From positions 1 through 64,000 of the forward strand of contig NZ_JAHZST010000019.1 of assembly GCF_019457885.1 (NCBI RefSeq): a stretch of DNA of 64,000 bases. The letters are read 5' to 3'. Every line of letters begins with the position of its first letter. The stretch's first letter is position 1. The notes under the pieces were generated by a model. That model had not been told where the DNA came from. It made no database searches and saw only the letters and a program-made list of their open reading frames with translations. The position numbers were made by a program, and so were the translations under genes. This document shows positions 7,062-16,483 of this stretch, one piece after another. The DNA comes from Shewanella nanhaiensis (GTDB lineage Bacteria; Pseudomonadota; Gammaproteobacteria; Enterobacterales; Shewanellaceae).

Positions 7062-8189
7062 CTAATGAACCTCTACTATGAGCCTGTCTATCATAGAGAG
7101 TGCTGAGTCCATTCCAGAAAGATCACTATGGATATCTCCATCTTGGCCCGAGTGATGACCTCTGCCAGCTAACCCCATCAGATAAAGCCTTTCGGGGTTA
7201 TCAAAATCAAGAGTTGTTTCATAGACCACGGAGGGCTGCGCAGAGAAACCGCTGCCTGAATAGATAGGATCTGAAGGGAAGCGGTCGCTCGAGTAGTACT
7301 GGTTAAAATCAAAGGACTGGTTCATCTCCAGCTTCAATCTAAATTTGCCACTAAGTACTCTTTCAAGCTTGGTTCGATAGACAAAATTATCACTCATGGT
7401 CGCGCCCGTGTAAGCGTCAGGTATCAGGTTTTCACCATGAGTAACAAACTGTCCCTCCTCATCCCGTATCCCTAATTGATGCAGAAAAACAGGTAAAGAT
7501 TCCGGCCTTACTCTCTCTGATTTAGATTCAGGCTCTACCACTAAATTAAAGGCATCCTCCATCTTGAAACCTGCTGTATTAAAAGGGTTATCTTTAAAGA
7601 CAGTGGACTCATCAAGCTGAGTGACCCTATTTTCAAAATTATTCTTTGCCAACTTACTAGTCACATATAAAGGTTGAACTAACTCTCCCTCCATGGTTTC
7701 TAACCAGATTGCATACTGAGGCCATAAAAAACTAGTTCCGGTTTTTAGCTCTATAGTCAGCTCTTGCCCTGGTAAAGATTTATCTGTTTTATCCACCACA
7801 ATGTATTGGTAACTCGGCGCATCACCAAAGGTATCGGCGACTCTCAACTCCATTCCCCATTGATAGAAGCGTTTTATGGGCCCATAGCCATACCAGCTAA
7901 GGCCGATTAAACTTGCTCCTAAAAACAGCACTAAAGGGAAACTGGCCTTATATCTCGACGTTTTGCCCCAAAACTTTAATGACAGATAGCTCTTTAAGGG
8001 AGAGAAGTTATTTTTAAGGTGTAAGATTGCAAATAGCAGTAAGCTAAAACCAAGCACTGTGTGTAGCATCGCCACAGGCATATAGTGGTTTTTAGCGAAC
8101 ATCAGCACAGAGGTGACTAACATAACAATCAAGCAAAGCAGTATCGACAAGCTCACAAGGGCTCGTGGGTTTAACCATCTATTCAACAT
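7062..8189 (-). CDS. membrane-anchored protein of unknown function
   Basis: A 375-residue protein with three predicted membrane helices in the first 105 residues (about 13-30, 37-56 and 85-102), joined by HLKNNFSPLKSYLSLKFWG, which resembles DUF4405-type heme-containing helices. A soluble periplasmic domain of about 260 residues follows. That domain ends in a histidine-containing stretch, GLAGRGHHSGQDGDIHSDLSG, and I do not recognise it. It follows the CadC-like regulator gene on the same strand with about 90 bases between. Function cannot be assigned. Confidence 0.55.
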   Translation of the reverse strand: MLNRWLNPRALVSLSILLCLIVMLVTSVLMFAKNHYMPVAMLHTVLGFSLLLFAILHLKNNFSPLKSYLSLKFWGKTSRYKASFPLVLFLGASLIGLSWYGYGPIKRFYQWGMELRVADTFGDAPSYQYIVVDKTDKSLPGQELTIELKTGTSFLWPQYAIWLETMEGELVQPLYVTSKLAKNNFENRVTQLDESTVFKDNPFNTAGFKMEDAFNLVVEPESKSERVRPESLPVFLHQLGIRDEEGQFVTHGENLIPDAYTGATMSDNFVYRTKLERVLSGKFRLKLEMNQSFDFNQYYSSDRFPSDPIYSGSGFSAQPSVVYETTLDFDNPERLYLMGLAGRGHHSGQDGDIHSDLSGMDSALSMIDRLIVEVH

Positions 8190-8282
8190 AACGACTCTTA
8201 TAAGTGGAAAGTTGAATGACTTTGCTTTGCTAGATTAAACCTCACCACAAAAATTTTCTAAAATTTTATCAAAGCATTGATT

Positions 8283-9788
8283 TTAATTATTAAAATCAAC
8301 TAGCGGGTGCTCTATTTTTAATTGATGTAGCTCAATCTGCTCCCTCGCCGCCATTAAAAACTCATCAGATAACGCCATATTTCCATTTTCACGGTAGAAC
8401 TCAGCGAGTACTAATTTGGCAGTGCTGATCCCCATAGGGCAAAAAATAGCTCGGTGAAAATTAAGGGTATCTAAAAAAGCGGTTTCCGCCTTTTCCATCT
8501 TGCCAGACATCTGATAAAGCTTCCCTTTTGCCAGTGAAGCATAAGCCAAATACAAACTATCACTCTCTTTAAGGCTATAGGTTAACGACTTGTCTAACTC
8601 AAGCAGGGCTTTTTCGGCGGCGGTATCAAACAGGGTGATGGCTCGCCAATAATAGAGACGGCCAAGCCTAGCTTGCGACTTGTCCTCCCCTTGTTCTATC
8701 GCAACATCAAGAAGCTCTCTAGCTCTGCTTAACATCTCTTGCTCAACAAACCATTGAGCCAACAATAGTCGCACTCGATTGTTCTCAGGTTCTAGCTCCA
8801 GCACACTGATCAATAGCTGATTGGCAGCTATCAGTTGCTTCTCTTTTTGTAACCCTATGGCGCGATGAACCATCTCGTTTTTGAGCTCACTCTCAAACTT
8901 AACCTTGAGTTGCTCAACCTTGCCACCTTGGTAAACCAATATCATTTTAGCTAAAGATATTAAGGCTTCATCCACATTGTCACTAAACAGAACCCCGACT
9001 TTTACATCATGTTGAAAGTGCAGTTTATAACTCAACTTATACTCATGCACAGAGCCAGATAGCTCACTCTCAACAATCAAATTTGCACCGGTAGTGTTAA
9101 AAACACTAGCTACCTCATCCACACTGTATGCCGTTGTCCGCTTTATCTGTGATACCAGCGGCAATACATACTCAGTGCTCATCATCTTAGCCCCTCTGCT
9201 CAGTTTGCCAATCAACTGATCCATGGCTCCCAACGGTACCCAAAGATGATCTTGACCAACCACATTATTAACAACAGGCAATACAATCACAGTCCCCTCA
9301 TTGAGAGCCGTAGGTTTGGAGGGGGAAAATAGAAAAATAAGCAAAAGTGATACGGTAAAAAAGTAGAGAGGCAAAGCTTGCTTACTCTTCCCCCAACGAA
9401 GTAGTAGACCCAGAGGGTTTTCAGAACTTAAATCATCACTTGGGGTTGTTTGTGAAGATGTATCGCTTACAGTCTCGCTACTAAGATCACAGTTAACAGT
9501 AGCAATCCAAGCATAACCTTTACGGGGGTAGGTTTGAATGACCTGAATAGGCCCAAATATTTTACGGATCTCACTGATGGTTTGAAACAGAACTTGTTCA
9601 TCACAAACAACATCGTCCCAGACCTTAGCCAGTAAGCTCTCTTTATTCACGACATTATCTTGCTGCTTAATAAGTTCAATGATCAATGCCAAGGTTTTTG
9701 GGCGCACGGTAACTTGACGATCATTAAATTGGATCTGATGTGTACTACAACATATAGAGAATCCATCTCCATAGTAGACCTTTGCCAC
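8283..9788 (-). CDS. CadC/ToxR-like membrane-bound transcriptional regulator with TPR region
   Basis: A 501-residue single-pass regulator. Residues 1-105 form an OmpR-type winged helix (FNDRQVTVRPKTLALIIELIKQ...LLAKVWDDVVCDEQVLFQTISEIRKIFG), ending in the family's YPRKGYAW signature. One transmembrane helix follows at about 140-156 (LPLYFFTVSLLLIFLF). The periplasmic part runs through a mixed domain into helical TPR-like repeats (about 310-490). Proteins of this build sense an envelope signal and bind DNA from the membrane. Likely targets are its neighbours (membrane protein 7062-8189, outer-membrane protein 9917-10480), by proximity only. Confidence 0.8.
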   Translation of the reverse strand: MAKVYYGDGFSICCSTHQIQFNDRQVTVRPKTLALIIELIKQQDNVVNKESLLAKVWDDVVCDEQVLFQTISEIRKIFGPIQVIQTYPRKGYAWIATVNCDLSSETVSDTSSQTTPSDDLSSENPLGLLLRWGKSKQALPLYFFTVSLLLIFLFSPSKPTALNEGTVIVLPVVNNVVGQDHLWVPLGAMDQLIGKLSRGAKMMSTEYVLPLVSQIKRTTAYSVDEVASVFNTTGANLIVESELSGSVHEYKLSYKLHFQHDVKVGVLFSDNVDEALISLAKMILVYQGGKVEQLKVKFESELKNEMVHRAIGLQKEKQLIAANQLLISVLELEPENNRVRLLLAQWFVEQEMLSRARELLDVAIEQGEDKSQARLGRLYYWRAITLFDTAAEKALLELDKSLTYSLKESDSLYLAYASLAKGKLYQMSGKMEKAETAFLDTLNFHRAIFCPMGISTAKLVLAEFYRENGNMALSDEFLMAAREQIELHQLKIEHPLVDFNN

Positions 9789-9916
9789 TTAACAACCTCA
9801 AAAGTGATGAATGCTTAGGCAAAGACAATAAAACAATACTGTAACAATTTGAAGTTAAAGAACTAAAAAGGCACTTAATATCGAGCAATATACAGCGCCT
9901 TCCATATGACGTTCAT

Positions 9917-10480
9917 TTAAAAGCGATAACTCATGCCGAAATTGAAGCTGTGTACTTGTAACTCCTGCACTGGGACATATTGATACTCCAGATTTAAACC
10001 AAGACCCGATTGAAAACGAACCTCCCAGCCGACAGCGCCATAAAAATCGCTGCCACTACTTTCAATACTCTTAACCTCGTCACTACTGAAAACGCCTCTA
10101 AAATCATAATCTAGCTGATTGGCACTCATGCCAACTTTAGCATAGAGATGGTTACTCTCAGAGAGTGGAACTTGCCCATAAACGGCGCCTCTAAAACCTT
10201 TATAGCTAATATTATCAACACTAGTAAATACACCAGAAATTGCACTGACTATGCCACCAGTACCAGACATGACACCAGCTTCAAGACCAAAGTGCTCATT
10301 AAGCATGTATCGATAATAGATATCAGAACTAAAACTGTCCCCAGCGCTAAATTCCTTGCCATCATTGGACTCAAAATCTTGAGATCCATAGCCGACGCTC
10401 CCGCCAATAATATGATCTGATTCACCAGCATAGGCCACAGAACTCATTAGGCAGAAGGCCACCAACAGTACGTTTCTCAT
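9917..10480 (-). CDS. outer-membrane beta-barrel protein (OmpA/opacity-like)
   Basis: From the ATG at 10480 (AAGGGA with a 6-base spacer) the protein has a signal peptide ending near VAYA-GES, then about eight amphipathic strands. It ends in the outer-membrane assembly signature FNFGMSYRF with terminal phenylalanine. Glycine-rich strand openings (IIGGSVGYGSQDF) and an internal FGLEAGVMSG resemble OmpA-like small barrels. Length suits an eight-stranded barrel without a periplasmic domain. It could be a surface or pore protein, and its ligand is unknown. Two upstream in-frame ATGs exist but lack a spaced ribosome-binding site. Confidence 0.8.
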   Translation of the reverse strand: MRNVLLVAFCLMSSVAYAGESDHIIGGSVGYGSQDFESNDGKEFSAGDSFSSDIYYRYMLNEHFGLEAGVMSGTGGIVSAISGVFTSVDNISYKGFRGAVYGQVPLSESNHLYAKVGMSANQLDYDFRGVFSSDEVKSIESSGSDFYGAVGWEVRFQSGLGLNLEYQYVPVQELQVHSFNFGMSYRF

Positions 10481-10667
10481 ATTCATTCCCTTATTGTGAG
10501 TTTTAGTCACTCTATTTATGCACTACAACTCAAGTTACATCTGTTAGTAATATTGAGCATAAGTAGCTTACAACTCAAAACAGCAACATTATCAGCAATG
10601 CTGCCAAGAAAGCTGTACTGAAACTGAACACATCAAAAAATATCAGGTCACGGGACTATTTTTATTC

Positions 10668-11516
10668 TTAAGTCTCTGGTGGAGAGAAGAGTTTCCCCCA
10701 CCTCTGCTTTAGCGTCAGCCCAGATGCAAACGCGTCACTGAACATATCCCGCCATTCGCTAAAAGTCACAACAAGGGGGTTATGGCTATTAATAGGTTTA
10801 GTGATCCCATACTCAACGCTCTCCTCCTCTTTAACATAAGTGCCAAATATCTTGTCCCAAACAATCAAGACTCCAGCATAATTTTTATCGATATATTGAG
10901 GGTTACGGCCGTGATGCACTCTGTGATGAGACGGTGTATTAAAGATAAGTTCCAAAGGGCCCAATGATTTAACCGCTTGGGTGTGGACAAAAAACTGTAG
11001 ACCAAGATTAAGTAATACGACAAAGATAACCCAATTAGGGTCAAACCCAAGCACAACTAAAGGCAACCAAAAAAGCCACATCCCTGCAAAGGGGTACATC
11101 AATGATTGACGAAATGCAGTGCTAAAATTCATGGTTTCAGAGCTATGATGCGCCACATGAGCCGCCCACATCCAACGGAGCCGATGGCTGGCTCGATGAA
11201 ACCAGTAGTAACAGAAATCCTGCAACACCATGAGTAATAAAAAGGTCAAAGGACCCATCTGGATATCAAAGAGACGCCAGCCGAAAAAGAGCAGGTAAAG
11301 CTTAGCAATAAGTAGGCCTGTGAGTATATCGGCCCCTTGATGCAGTCCTGCAAGAGAGAGGTTACATAACACTTCAGGCAACCGATACTTGGCATTTACT
11401 GGCAACTTATTGCGCCTATCCCCCAAGTACCACTCCAATAAGATGCAGATGAAGAAAAGAGGCGCTAGGCCAATGAGTAGCAACTCGGGGTGAGTAATGA
11501 GAGCATCAAAATCCAT
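10668..11516 (-). CDS. sterol desaturase / fatty acid hydroxylase family protein
   Basis: A 282-residue integral-membrane di-iron oxygenase. The histidine motifs of the superfamily are all present: HRASH (about 108-112), HVAHHSS (about 119-125) and HRVHHGRN (about 199-206). A further FVHTQ follows the fourth hydrophobic segment. Known members hydroxylate or desaturate lipids, but the substrate here cannot be told. It stands next to the DUF2804 gene on the same strand with 47 bases between, so the two may form an operon. Confidence 0.88.
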   Translation of the reverse strand: MDFDALITHPELLLIGLAPLFFICILLEWYLGDRRNKLPVNAKYRLPEVLCNLSLAGLHQGADILTGLLIAKLYLLFFGWRLFDIQMGPLTFLLLMVLQDFCYYWFHRASHRLRWMWAAHVAHHSSETMNFSTAFRQSLMYPFAGMWLFWLPLVVLGFDPNWVIFVVLLNLGLQFFVHTQAVKSLGPLELIFNTPSHHRVHHGRNPQYIDKNYAGVLIVWDKIFGTYVKEEESVEYGITKPINSHNPLVVTFSEWRDMFSDAFASGLTLKQRWGKLFSPPET

Positions 11517-11563
11517 CTAACTTCCTATGTTGTTAGTTTATATCGGACAGGCGAGCTTATCGC

Positions 11564-12706
11564 TTACCAGCGAGCAAAGTGGTCTTCGGTGAGTCCCAAC
11601 ACATTATCCAAAACATGTTTAACGCCTGAGTTATCGATAATATGACCAGAATAGTACCCAATGTACTGCCTAAAATTACTCTTCAACAGGAGTAAATTGA
11701 GCTTCTCTTGCCTGCAATTTAGCGAGCTAAAGGTAAGATCCACCTGACCATTATCGGAATAAATTCGCCACGACTCACCCAGTGTCCCACCTTGGGTTTC
11801 ACCTCTCAAACGGCCAAAATCAAAATGCACAGGACCTAGTAAGTGCCTCTCTCCATTCACCCAAAACACATTTTCATTACAGCCAGTTTCATTGACCCCC
11901 GCCGCCAGATTCAAGCCGATAACACCTTCATCACTATGGGCATTTATACAGGCCCAGCGCCAACTGGTTTCTCGGCGCATATAGCCAGCAGAGAAGTCAT
12001 AACTTGCTAACGCTCGATTCAAAGGTTGAGGCTCGTCATTGACGGTAAGCTGCCCCTTGAGTGTTAACCCATTATGTTTCTGGGTGTAGGTCCAGCCGCT
12101 ATATCCGGTTGGATTGCACATGGCCATGGGTAAACTCAATACTGGCGGTGACAGGGTTAACTCAGCATGAATGGTGGGAGTATTGATAGATAGAGACCAG
12201 ATCCCCTCATGCAGATTAAATACGACAGCACCTTTACCTCCTGAGATCTTGGCCGTCCCCTCCATAGGCGAGGGCGTTAAACTGTAACCTAAGCCCAAAG
12301 GTTTTAGCCAACTGGTCTCCACTAGGGTGTTCTTCTTGATATCAAAGAGGTAGCAAAATGCACTGCCCACATAGCGAATATCGGCAATGGCAACACCAAT
12401 GATAAAGTGGGGCGTGACTATGCTGACAAATTGAAACTGCTTGTAATGAAAATAGCGAGCTAAATTAGATACTTGCCTATCCATCTCATTGTTATAGTGA
12501 AACCGTTCAAGTCCCAGAGAGGCCACTGTGCCATCAAAATAACCAAAAATGGGCCTCCCCTTTTCTGAGATGAGCACCTGAGGAGCAGATTTCGTATTGA
12601 CTCTCATAGGGTTAAACTCTTCCACACTCATCACCTTAAATTGTTCAATATCAAACACTGACTCTAACCTGATGTTAACAGAGTTGAAAGTCTCTTTATT
12701 GACCAT
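11564..12706 (-). CDS. DUF2804 family protein
   Basis: About 380 residues matching the DUF2804 pattern: an early GRPIFGYFDG, a middle SWLKPLGLGYSLTPSP...GKG, a WTYTQKHNGLTLKG strand pair, an RRETSWRWACINAHSDEGVIGLNLAAGVNETG core, and ENVFWVNGERHLLGPVHFDF. These resemble the lipocalin-like, carotenoid-hydratase-related folds, but the function is unknown. The start is uncertain. ATG at 12706 lacks a ribosome-binding site, the open frame reaches 12775, and a GTG near 12629 following AAGGTGATGA is another possibility. The gene is divergent from yajG and probably pairs with the hydroxylase. Confidence 0.75.
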   Translation of the reverse strand: MVNKETFNSVNIRLESVFDIEQFKVMSVEEFNPMRVNTKSAPQVLISEKGRPIFGYFDGTVASLGLERFHYNNEMDRQVSNLARYFHYKQFQFVSIVTPHFIIGVAIADIRYVGSAFCYLFDIKKNTLVETSWLKPLGLGYSLTPSPMEGTAKISGGKGAVVFNLHEGIWSLSINTPTIHAELTLSPPVLSLPMAMCNPTGYSGWTYTQKHNGLTLKGQLTVNDEPQPLNRALASYDFSAGYMRRETSWRWACINAHSDEGVIGLNLAAGVNETGCNENVFWVNGERHLLGPVHFDFGRLRGETQGGTLGESWRIYSDNGQVDLTFSSLNCRQEKLNLLLLKSNFRQYIGYYSGHIIDNSGVKHVLDNVLGLTEDHFARW

Positions 12707-12811
12707 AGATACACAGATTTGTAGCGAAAGGATAGGCGATGGAATATAGACGCATTTCTGGTATGCTGATGCCACTCAGTTTTGTTCATTTAATTAAAGA
12801 TAAACACCACT

Positions 12812-13378
12812 ATGAAATCTCTTTTTCTATCATTAATAGCGCTAGTTGCTCTATCGGGCTGTGCCTCTCAAATGCCAAGCCACATTGCACTCAACCCTCA
12901 AGTACCAGATATCCAAACTCAATCTCACTCCTTACAACCTCTGGCGCTGGAAACCATAGATACCCGCCCAGCTAACTTTATCGTTCGATTCAATAATGGC
13001 GATGAAGCAGCCAAGCTAGTGAGCCCATCTGAAGCACCAAGAAGGCAGATGGATGAGGTGTTTCGTGAGGGATTAGTTAAAGCTGGATATCAGGTTACTC
13101 CCAGCTCAATGAAACAGGTACAGTTTCAATTAGAGCAGTTGTTAACCGACGTTAACGACACCACTTTTGGCTATGAAGCTAACAGCAATATCGTGATCAA
13201 TGTGATTGCTAAAAATGATCGCGATACACTCACCAAACGCTATACCGCCCGTAACACAGTAACAGGGCCATTTAGTGCTGACTTTGCCACCCTTGAGCTT
13301 GCCATTAATAAACTGCTTGATGAGCTAAGCAGTAAAATTTTAACCGATCCTGAACTGAATACTTTTATTCAGCAGTGA
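12812..13378 (+). CDS. yajG: YajG family lipoprotein
   Basis: A 188-residue lipoprotein with signal peptide and lipobox LSGC (Cys17). The YajG signature DTRPANFIVRF sits early, and the C-terminal half has EANSNIVINVIAKNDRDTLTKRYTARNTVTGPF. YajG is an envelope lipoprotein of unknown function. In E. coli it lies next to ampG, and here ampG is 1.2 kb downstream on the same strand with ppiA and one small gene between. That synteny supports the name. Confidence 0.88.
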   Translation: MKSLFLSLIALVALSGCASQMPSHIALNPQVPDIQTQSHSLQPLALETIDTRPANFIVRFNNGDEAAKLVSPSEAPRRQMDEVFREGLVKAGYQVTPSSMKQVQFQLEQLLTDVNDTTFGYEANSNIVINVIAKNDRDTLTKRYTARNTVTGPFSADFATLELAINKLLDELSSKILTDPELNTFIQQ

Positions 13379-13411
13379 TTGCCAACAAATTAATAATAAC
13401 AAGGAAGCCCT

Positions 13412-13996
13412 ATGTTCCGCTTATTCAACGCCTTCATTTTACTCTGTTTAAGCCAAAGTGCCCTAGCTGTCGATATTCAGCCCAACACCCTCTATCCCAA
13501 AGTGCAACTTGACACTAACATGGGCAAAATAGTGGTAGAGCTCGATAGAACCCGAGCACCAATCACAGTCGATAACTTTCTCACCTACGTGGTAAAAGGT
13601 CACTACGATAAGACACTGTTTCACCGCGTCATTGCCGAATTTGTGGTGCAAGGTGGCGGATTAGATCTTAAGCAGGAGGAGCGCCCAGTCGATACTCCTA
13701 TTATCAATGAGTCTGGCAATGGCTTATCTAACGGCTTTGGCACAATTGCGATGGCGCGAGATCAAAATCCTCATTCAGCAACCAGTCAATTTTACTTCAA
13801 CGTTGCTGAAAACCAGAGACTAGACCCATCATCAAGACGCTGGGGATACGCGGTATTTGGTGAGGTGATCGAAGGTGAGGAGGTACTCACTGCCATGTCA
13901 AATGTTGAGACAGGACACAACGCAAAACTTAAATGGCCTGATTTTCCTATAAAAGACATTATATTAGAAAAAGCAACACTTTTACCCAGAGAGTAA
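13412..13996 (+). CDS. ppiA: periplasmic peptidyl-prolyl cis-trans isomerase, cyclophilin A type
   Basis: A 194-residue cyclophilin with a signal peptide ending near SALA-VDI. The catalytic core shows YDKTLFHRVIAEFVVQGGG (active-site Phe-His-Arg), the MARDQNPHSATSQFYFNV stretch with the conserved Gln and Phe, and WGYAVFGEV. It catalyses proline isomerisation during folding of exported proteins. An AAGGAAG site precedes the ATG. It sits 33 bases after yajG on the same strand. Confidence 0.93.
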   Translation: MFRLFNAFILLCLSQSALAVDIQPNTLYPKVQLDTNMGKIVVELDRTRAPITVDNFLTYVVKGHYDKTLFHRVIAEFVVQGGGLDLKQEERPVDTPIINESGNGLSNGFGTIAMARDQNPHSATSQFYFNVAENQRLDPSSRRWGYAVFGEVIEGEEVLTAMSNVETGHNAKLKWPDFPIKDIILEKATLLPRE

Positions 13997-14103
13997 TGTC
14001 TATCTGTATCATTCAATAATAGTCATTATTTTTCACAAATAATGGGCAAGCTGTTGCCATTTAGTTCTATACTGAATTGGCACAAATAATAAGGAGGCGA
14101 ACG

Positions 14104-14424
14104 ATGACACCTAATGAGTTCATCGACAATAAAGCGCCCCAGCTGGCCCAATATGGAAAAGCGTTTCTGAGTAATCAACTCGATTTTAATGAGGTACAGC
14201 TATATCTATGGGACACCCTAGAGGAGTGGCAACAGTTCAATCATCAGGGTGATGCGCAAACGGACATGGAGCGAGTTTTTTGGCACCTATTGCATGCTTT
14301 TGACAAATGGCCCGACTGGATGATCCGCGGCAATCAATATCTACGTAGACAGATAGATGAATGTTGTGATTTTCTCAGTATCGGTGGTCAAATACCCAAA
14401 GGATGCATAGGTATCAGACCTTAG
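14104..14424 (+). CDS. conserved small hypothetical protein
   Basis: The ATG at 14104 has a very strong AAGGAGG 5-6 bases upstream, giving 106 residues. An upstream ATG at 14077 has no such site. The protein is soluble, rich in tryptophan and acidic residues, and probably helical (FNEVQLYLWDTLEEWQQF...ERVFWHLLHAFDKWPDWMIRGNQYLRRQIDECCDFL). I do not recognise the family. A strong terminator follows, so the gene ends the yajG-ppiA transcription direction before ampG. Confidence 0.75.
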   Translation: MTPNEFIDNKAPQLAQYGKAFLSNQLDFNEVQLYLWDTLEEWQQFNHQGDAQTDMERVFWHLLHAFDKWPDWMIRGNQYLRRQIDECCDFLSIGGQIPKGCIGIRP

Positions 14425-14450
14425 CTTCAGGTTACAACACCATAAAAAGC

Positions 14451-14479
14451 AAAGCCCAGACAGATTGTCTGGGCTTTTT
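14451..14479 (+). terminator. rho-independent terminator
   Basis: A perfect 12-bp stem AAAGCCCAGACA / TGTCTGGGCTTT with a 3-base loop is followed by T residues, 26 bases after the stop of the small hypothetical gene. Confidence 0.9.
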
Positions 14480-14566
14480 ATATTCAGTCACTAACACGCT
14501 TTTTTACCTTGTATCAAACATCATCCCCCCTTAAGCTAACCCCAATGACAACTCAGAATTTTTTTT

Positions 14567-15985
14567 ATGCCTCCAGTCGATAACTCACCGCTTTCCCAAA
14601 TAAAAGAAGCGCTCTCCATCTACAGCCATAAAAGGGTACTGGTTTTACTCCTACTGGGTTTCTCAGCTGGCTTACCTTTGATGTTGGTATTCTCAACCCT
14701 CTCTTTTTGGTTAAGAGAAGCTGGCATTGATAGAACTGCAATTGGTTACTTTAGCTGGATTGCACTCGCCTACGGTTTCAAGTGGGCTTGGTCCCCCTTG
14801 GTCGATAGACTCTCGCTACCTATCTTCACCCGGCTATTAGGCCGCCGGCGAGGTTGGATGCTGTTTGCACAGATACTGTTAGTCACCGCAATCTTAGGCA
14901 TGTCATTTAGCGATCCAGTTAAGGATTTGGAGCGCCTCGCCCTCTTCGCCTTAATGGTGGCGTTCGCCTCGGCAACTCAAGATATTGTGATCGATGCCTT
15001 TCGTATCGAATCGGCGCCAGAGAAGATGCAAGCCGCACTTGCAGCGGCCTATCAAGTTGGCTATCGCAGCGCCATGATTGTCGCGACAGCAGGGGCGCTC
15101 ACCATTGCCGCTTGGGTAGAACCAAGCAGTGATGCCTATAATCTGTTGTCATGGCAAACTGCTTACTTAATCATGGCTGGGCTCATGTCTGTGGGTATTC
15201 TCACCACCCTGTTCAGTAAAGAGCCACAAGTTGAAACTAAGCTTGCCGATGAGAAAGAGTTAGCGATTAAAAGTGAGTTTAGTCAGCGCTATCCAAAAGC
15301 CATTGCAGGAACCCTATCTTGGTTTTACACCGCAAGCGTCTTGCCCTTTATAGATTTTTTTAAACGCTATGGGCATAACGCCATCCTCATTTTATTGCTT
15401 ATTTCCTGCTACCGGATCTCTGACATAGTGATGGGGATTATGGCCAATGTTTTCTATGTGGATATGGGATTTGCTAAAGATGAGATAGCAGCGATAAGTA
15501 AAGTTTATGGTCTCATTATGACCTTAGTCGGAGCGGGGTTTGGTGGGGTACTACTCGCCCGTTATGGCACCATGAAGATCCTGTTTTTAGGTGCACTGCT
15601 TGTGGCCGTGACCAATTTACTCTTCGCTTATCAAGCCATGATTGGCTATAACGTGCCGTTTTTAACCTTGGCCATCTCAGTCGATAACTTCAGTGCAGGT
15701 ATCGCAACCGCCGCCTTTATTGCGTATCTATCAAGCCTAACCAGTACCGGGTACAGTGCAACCCAATATGCCCTGCTCTCCTCGATTATGTTGCTCTTCC
15801 CTAAGTTTATTGCAGGCTTCTCCGGTGTCTATGTCGATACTTTTGGCTATATCAACTTCTTTATCGCCGCCAGCATCATAGGTCTCCCAGTACTTTGGTT
15901 AGTGCGTATCGTTGATAAGCGAACGAAACATGACAGTGGCATGATTGAGCAAACAGATAAACAAGTTTACGAACAGGAGCGATGA
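14567..15985 (+). CDS. ampG: AmpG-type muropeptide transporter (MFS permease)
   Basis: A 472-residue integral-membrane permease with 12-14 hydrophobic segments. The AmpG hallmark region is present near the N-terminus: FSAGLPLMLVFSTLSFWL, then WSPLVDRLSLP and LLGRRRGWMLFAQ. DIVIDAFRIE appears around 140. AmpG imports GlcNAc-anhydroMurNAc peptides for wall recycling and signals to beta-lactamase induction in some species. Closeness to yajG matches E. coli gene order. Confidence 0.85.
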   Translation: MPPVDNSPLSQIKEALSIYSHKRVLVLLLLGFSAGLPLMLVFSTLSFWLREAGIDRTAIGYFSWIALAYGFKWAWSPLVDRLSLPIFTRLLGRRRGWMLFAQILLVTAILGMSFSDPVKDLERLALFALMVAFASATQDIVIDAFRIESAPEKMQAALAAAYQVGYRSAMIVATAGALTIAAWVEPSSDAYNLLSWQTAYLIMAGLMSVGILTTLFSKEPQVETKLADEKELAIKSEFSQRYPKAIAGTLSWFYTASVLPFIDFFKRYGHNAILILLLISCYRISDIVMGIMANVFYVDMGFAKDEIAAISKVYGLIMTLVGAGFGGVLLARYGTMKILFLGALLVAVTNLLFAYQAMIGYNVPFLTLAISVDNFSAGIATAAFIAYLSSLTSTGYSATQYALLSSIMLLFPKFIAGFSGVYVDTFGYINFFIAASIIGLPVLWLVRIVDKRTKHDSGMIEQTDKQVYEQER

Positions 15986-16158
15986 CCGTAACTAGTGATT
16001 AATTTAACTATTATGTGGTTATTTTATCACTAATTGGTGTTTCCTTAGTGGCGCAAAGAAACTTAAAGCCATGTTTTAAAAAGACAATAAGCCTTGGCTC
16101 GCATATTGCTTAACTTTTTTCACCTAAAAAGCATCTTGCATCATTAAAGGAGTAATTG

Positions 16159-16389
16159 ATGGATATTGAACAAATTATCATCGTAGCGCTAATATTTGGT
16201 TTTCCTTGGCTAAGTTATGACTACTTTAAATATAAAACCAAAATGAAACAGCTAGAAGCCAAGCTGCAGGACTCTGAAAAAGTAAAAGTCATCGATGAGT
16301 TAGACAGTGTGAAACACCGCTTGGTCGTGCTCGAAAAGCTAATAACAGATAAAGGCTACGAAGTGAATGAAGAGATCCGAAAGCTTTAA
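16159..16389 (+). CDS. small membrane protein with coiled coil (PspB-like)
   Basis: ATG at 16159 (AAAGGAG 6 bases upstream) gives 76 residues. One N-terminal transmembrane helix (IEQIIIVALIFGFPWLSYDYF) is followed by a charged helix suited to a coiled coil (MKQLEAKLQDSEKVKVIDELDSVKHRLVVLEKLI). The plan resembles phage-shock protein B, which sits in the inner membrane and binds PspC/PspA. No psp genes are nearby, so the name is not applied. The stop codon forms the first bases of an 18-bp motif shared with a dispersed repeat at 52.5 kb. Confidence 0.7.
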   Translation: MDIEQIIIVALIFGFPWLSYDYFKYKTKMKQLEAKLQDSEKVKVIDELDSVKHRLVVLEKLITDKGYEVNEEIRKL

Positions 16390-16404
16390 TACCAATCAGT
16401 ATAA
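16387..16404 (+). repeat. 18-bp repeat-end motif
   Basis: TAATACCAATCAGTATAA occurs here overlapping a stop codon, and in reverse orientation at 52496-52513 as the end of a longer repeat. Only these 18 bases are shared, so this is either a lone end left by a repeat or a conserved insertion signature. Confidence 0.5.
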
Positions 16405-16420
16405 CTTACTGTCTTAAATA

Positions 16421-16459
16421 AAAAAGACGCTTTAAAGTGGTGTTCTTTAAGCGTCTTTT
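16421..16459. terminator. bidirectional terminator between convergent genes
   Basis: The hairpin AGACGCTTTAAAG / CTTTAAGCGTCT (one bulge) is flanked by an A-run on the left and a T-run on the right, so it can end both the 16159 gene and yajQ. Confidence 0.85.
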
Positions 16460-16483
16460 ATCTTAATTTTTTCGCAGAAAAAA

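Noticed and set aside
16387..16404. A full second copy of the MITE-like repeat
   Set aside because: Only the 18-bp end motif matches; sequences on both sides differ from the 52.3-52.5 kb element.
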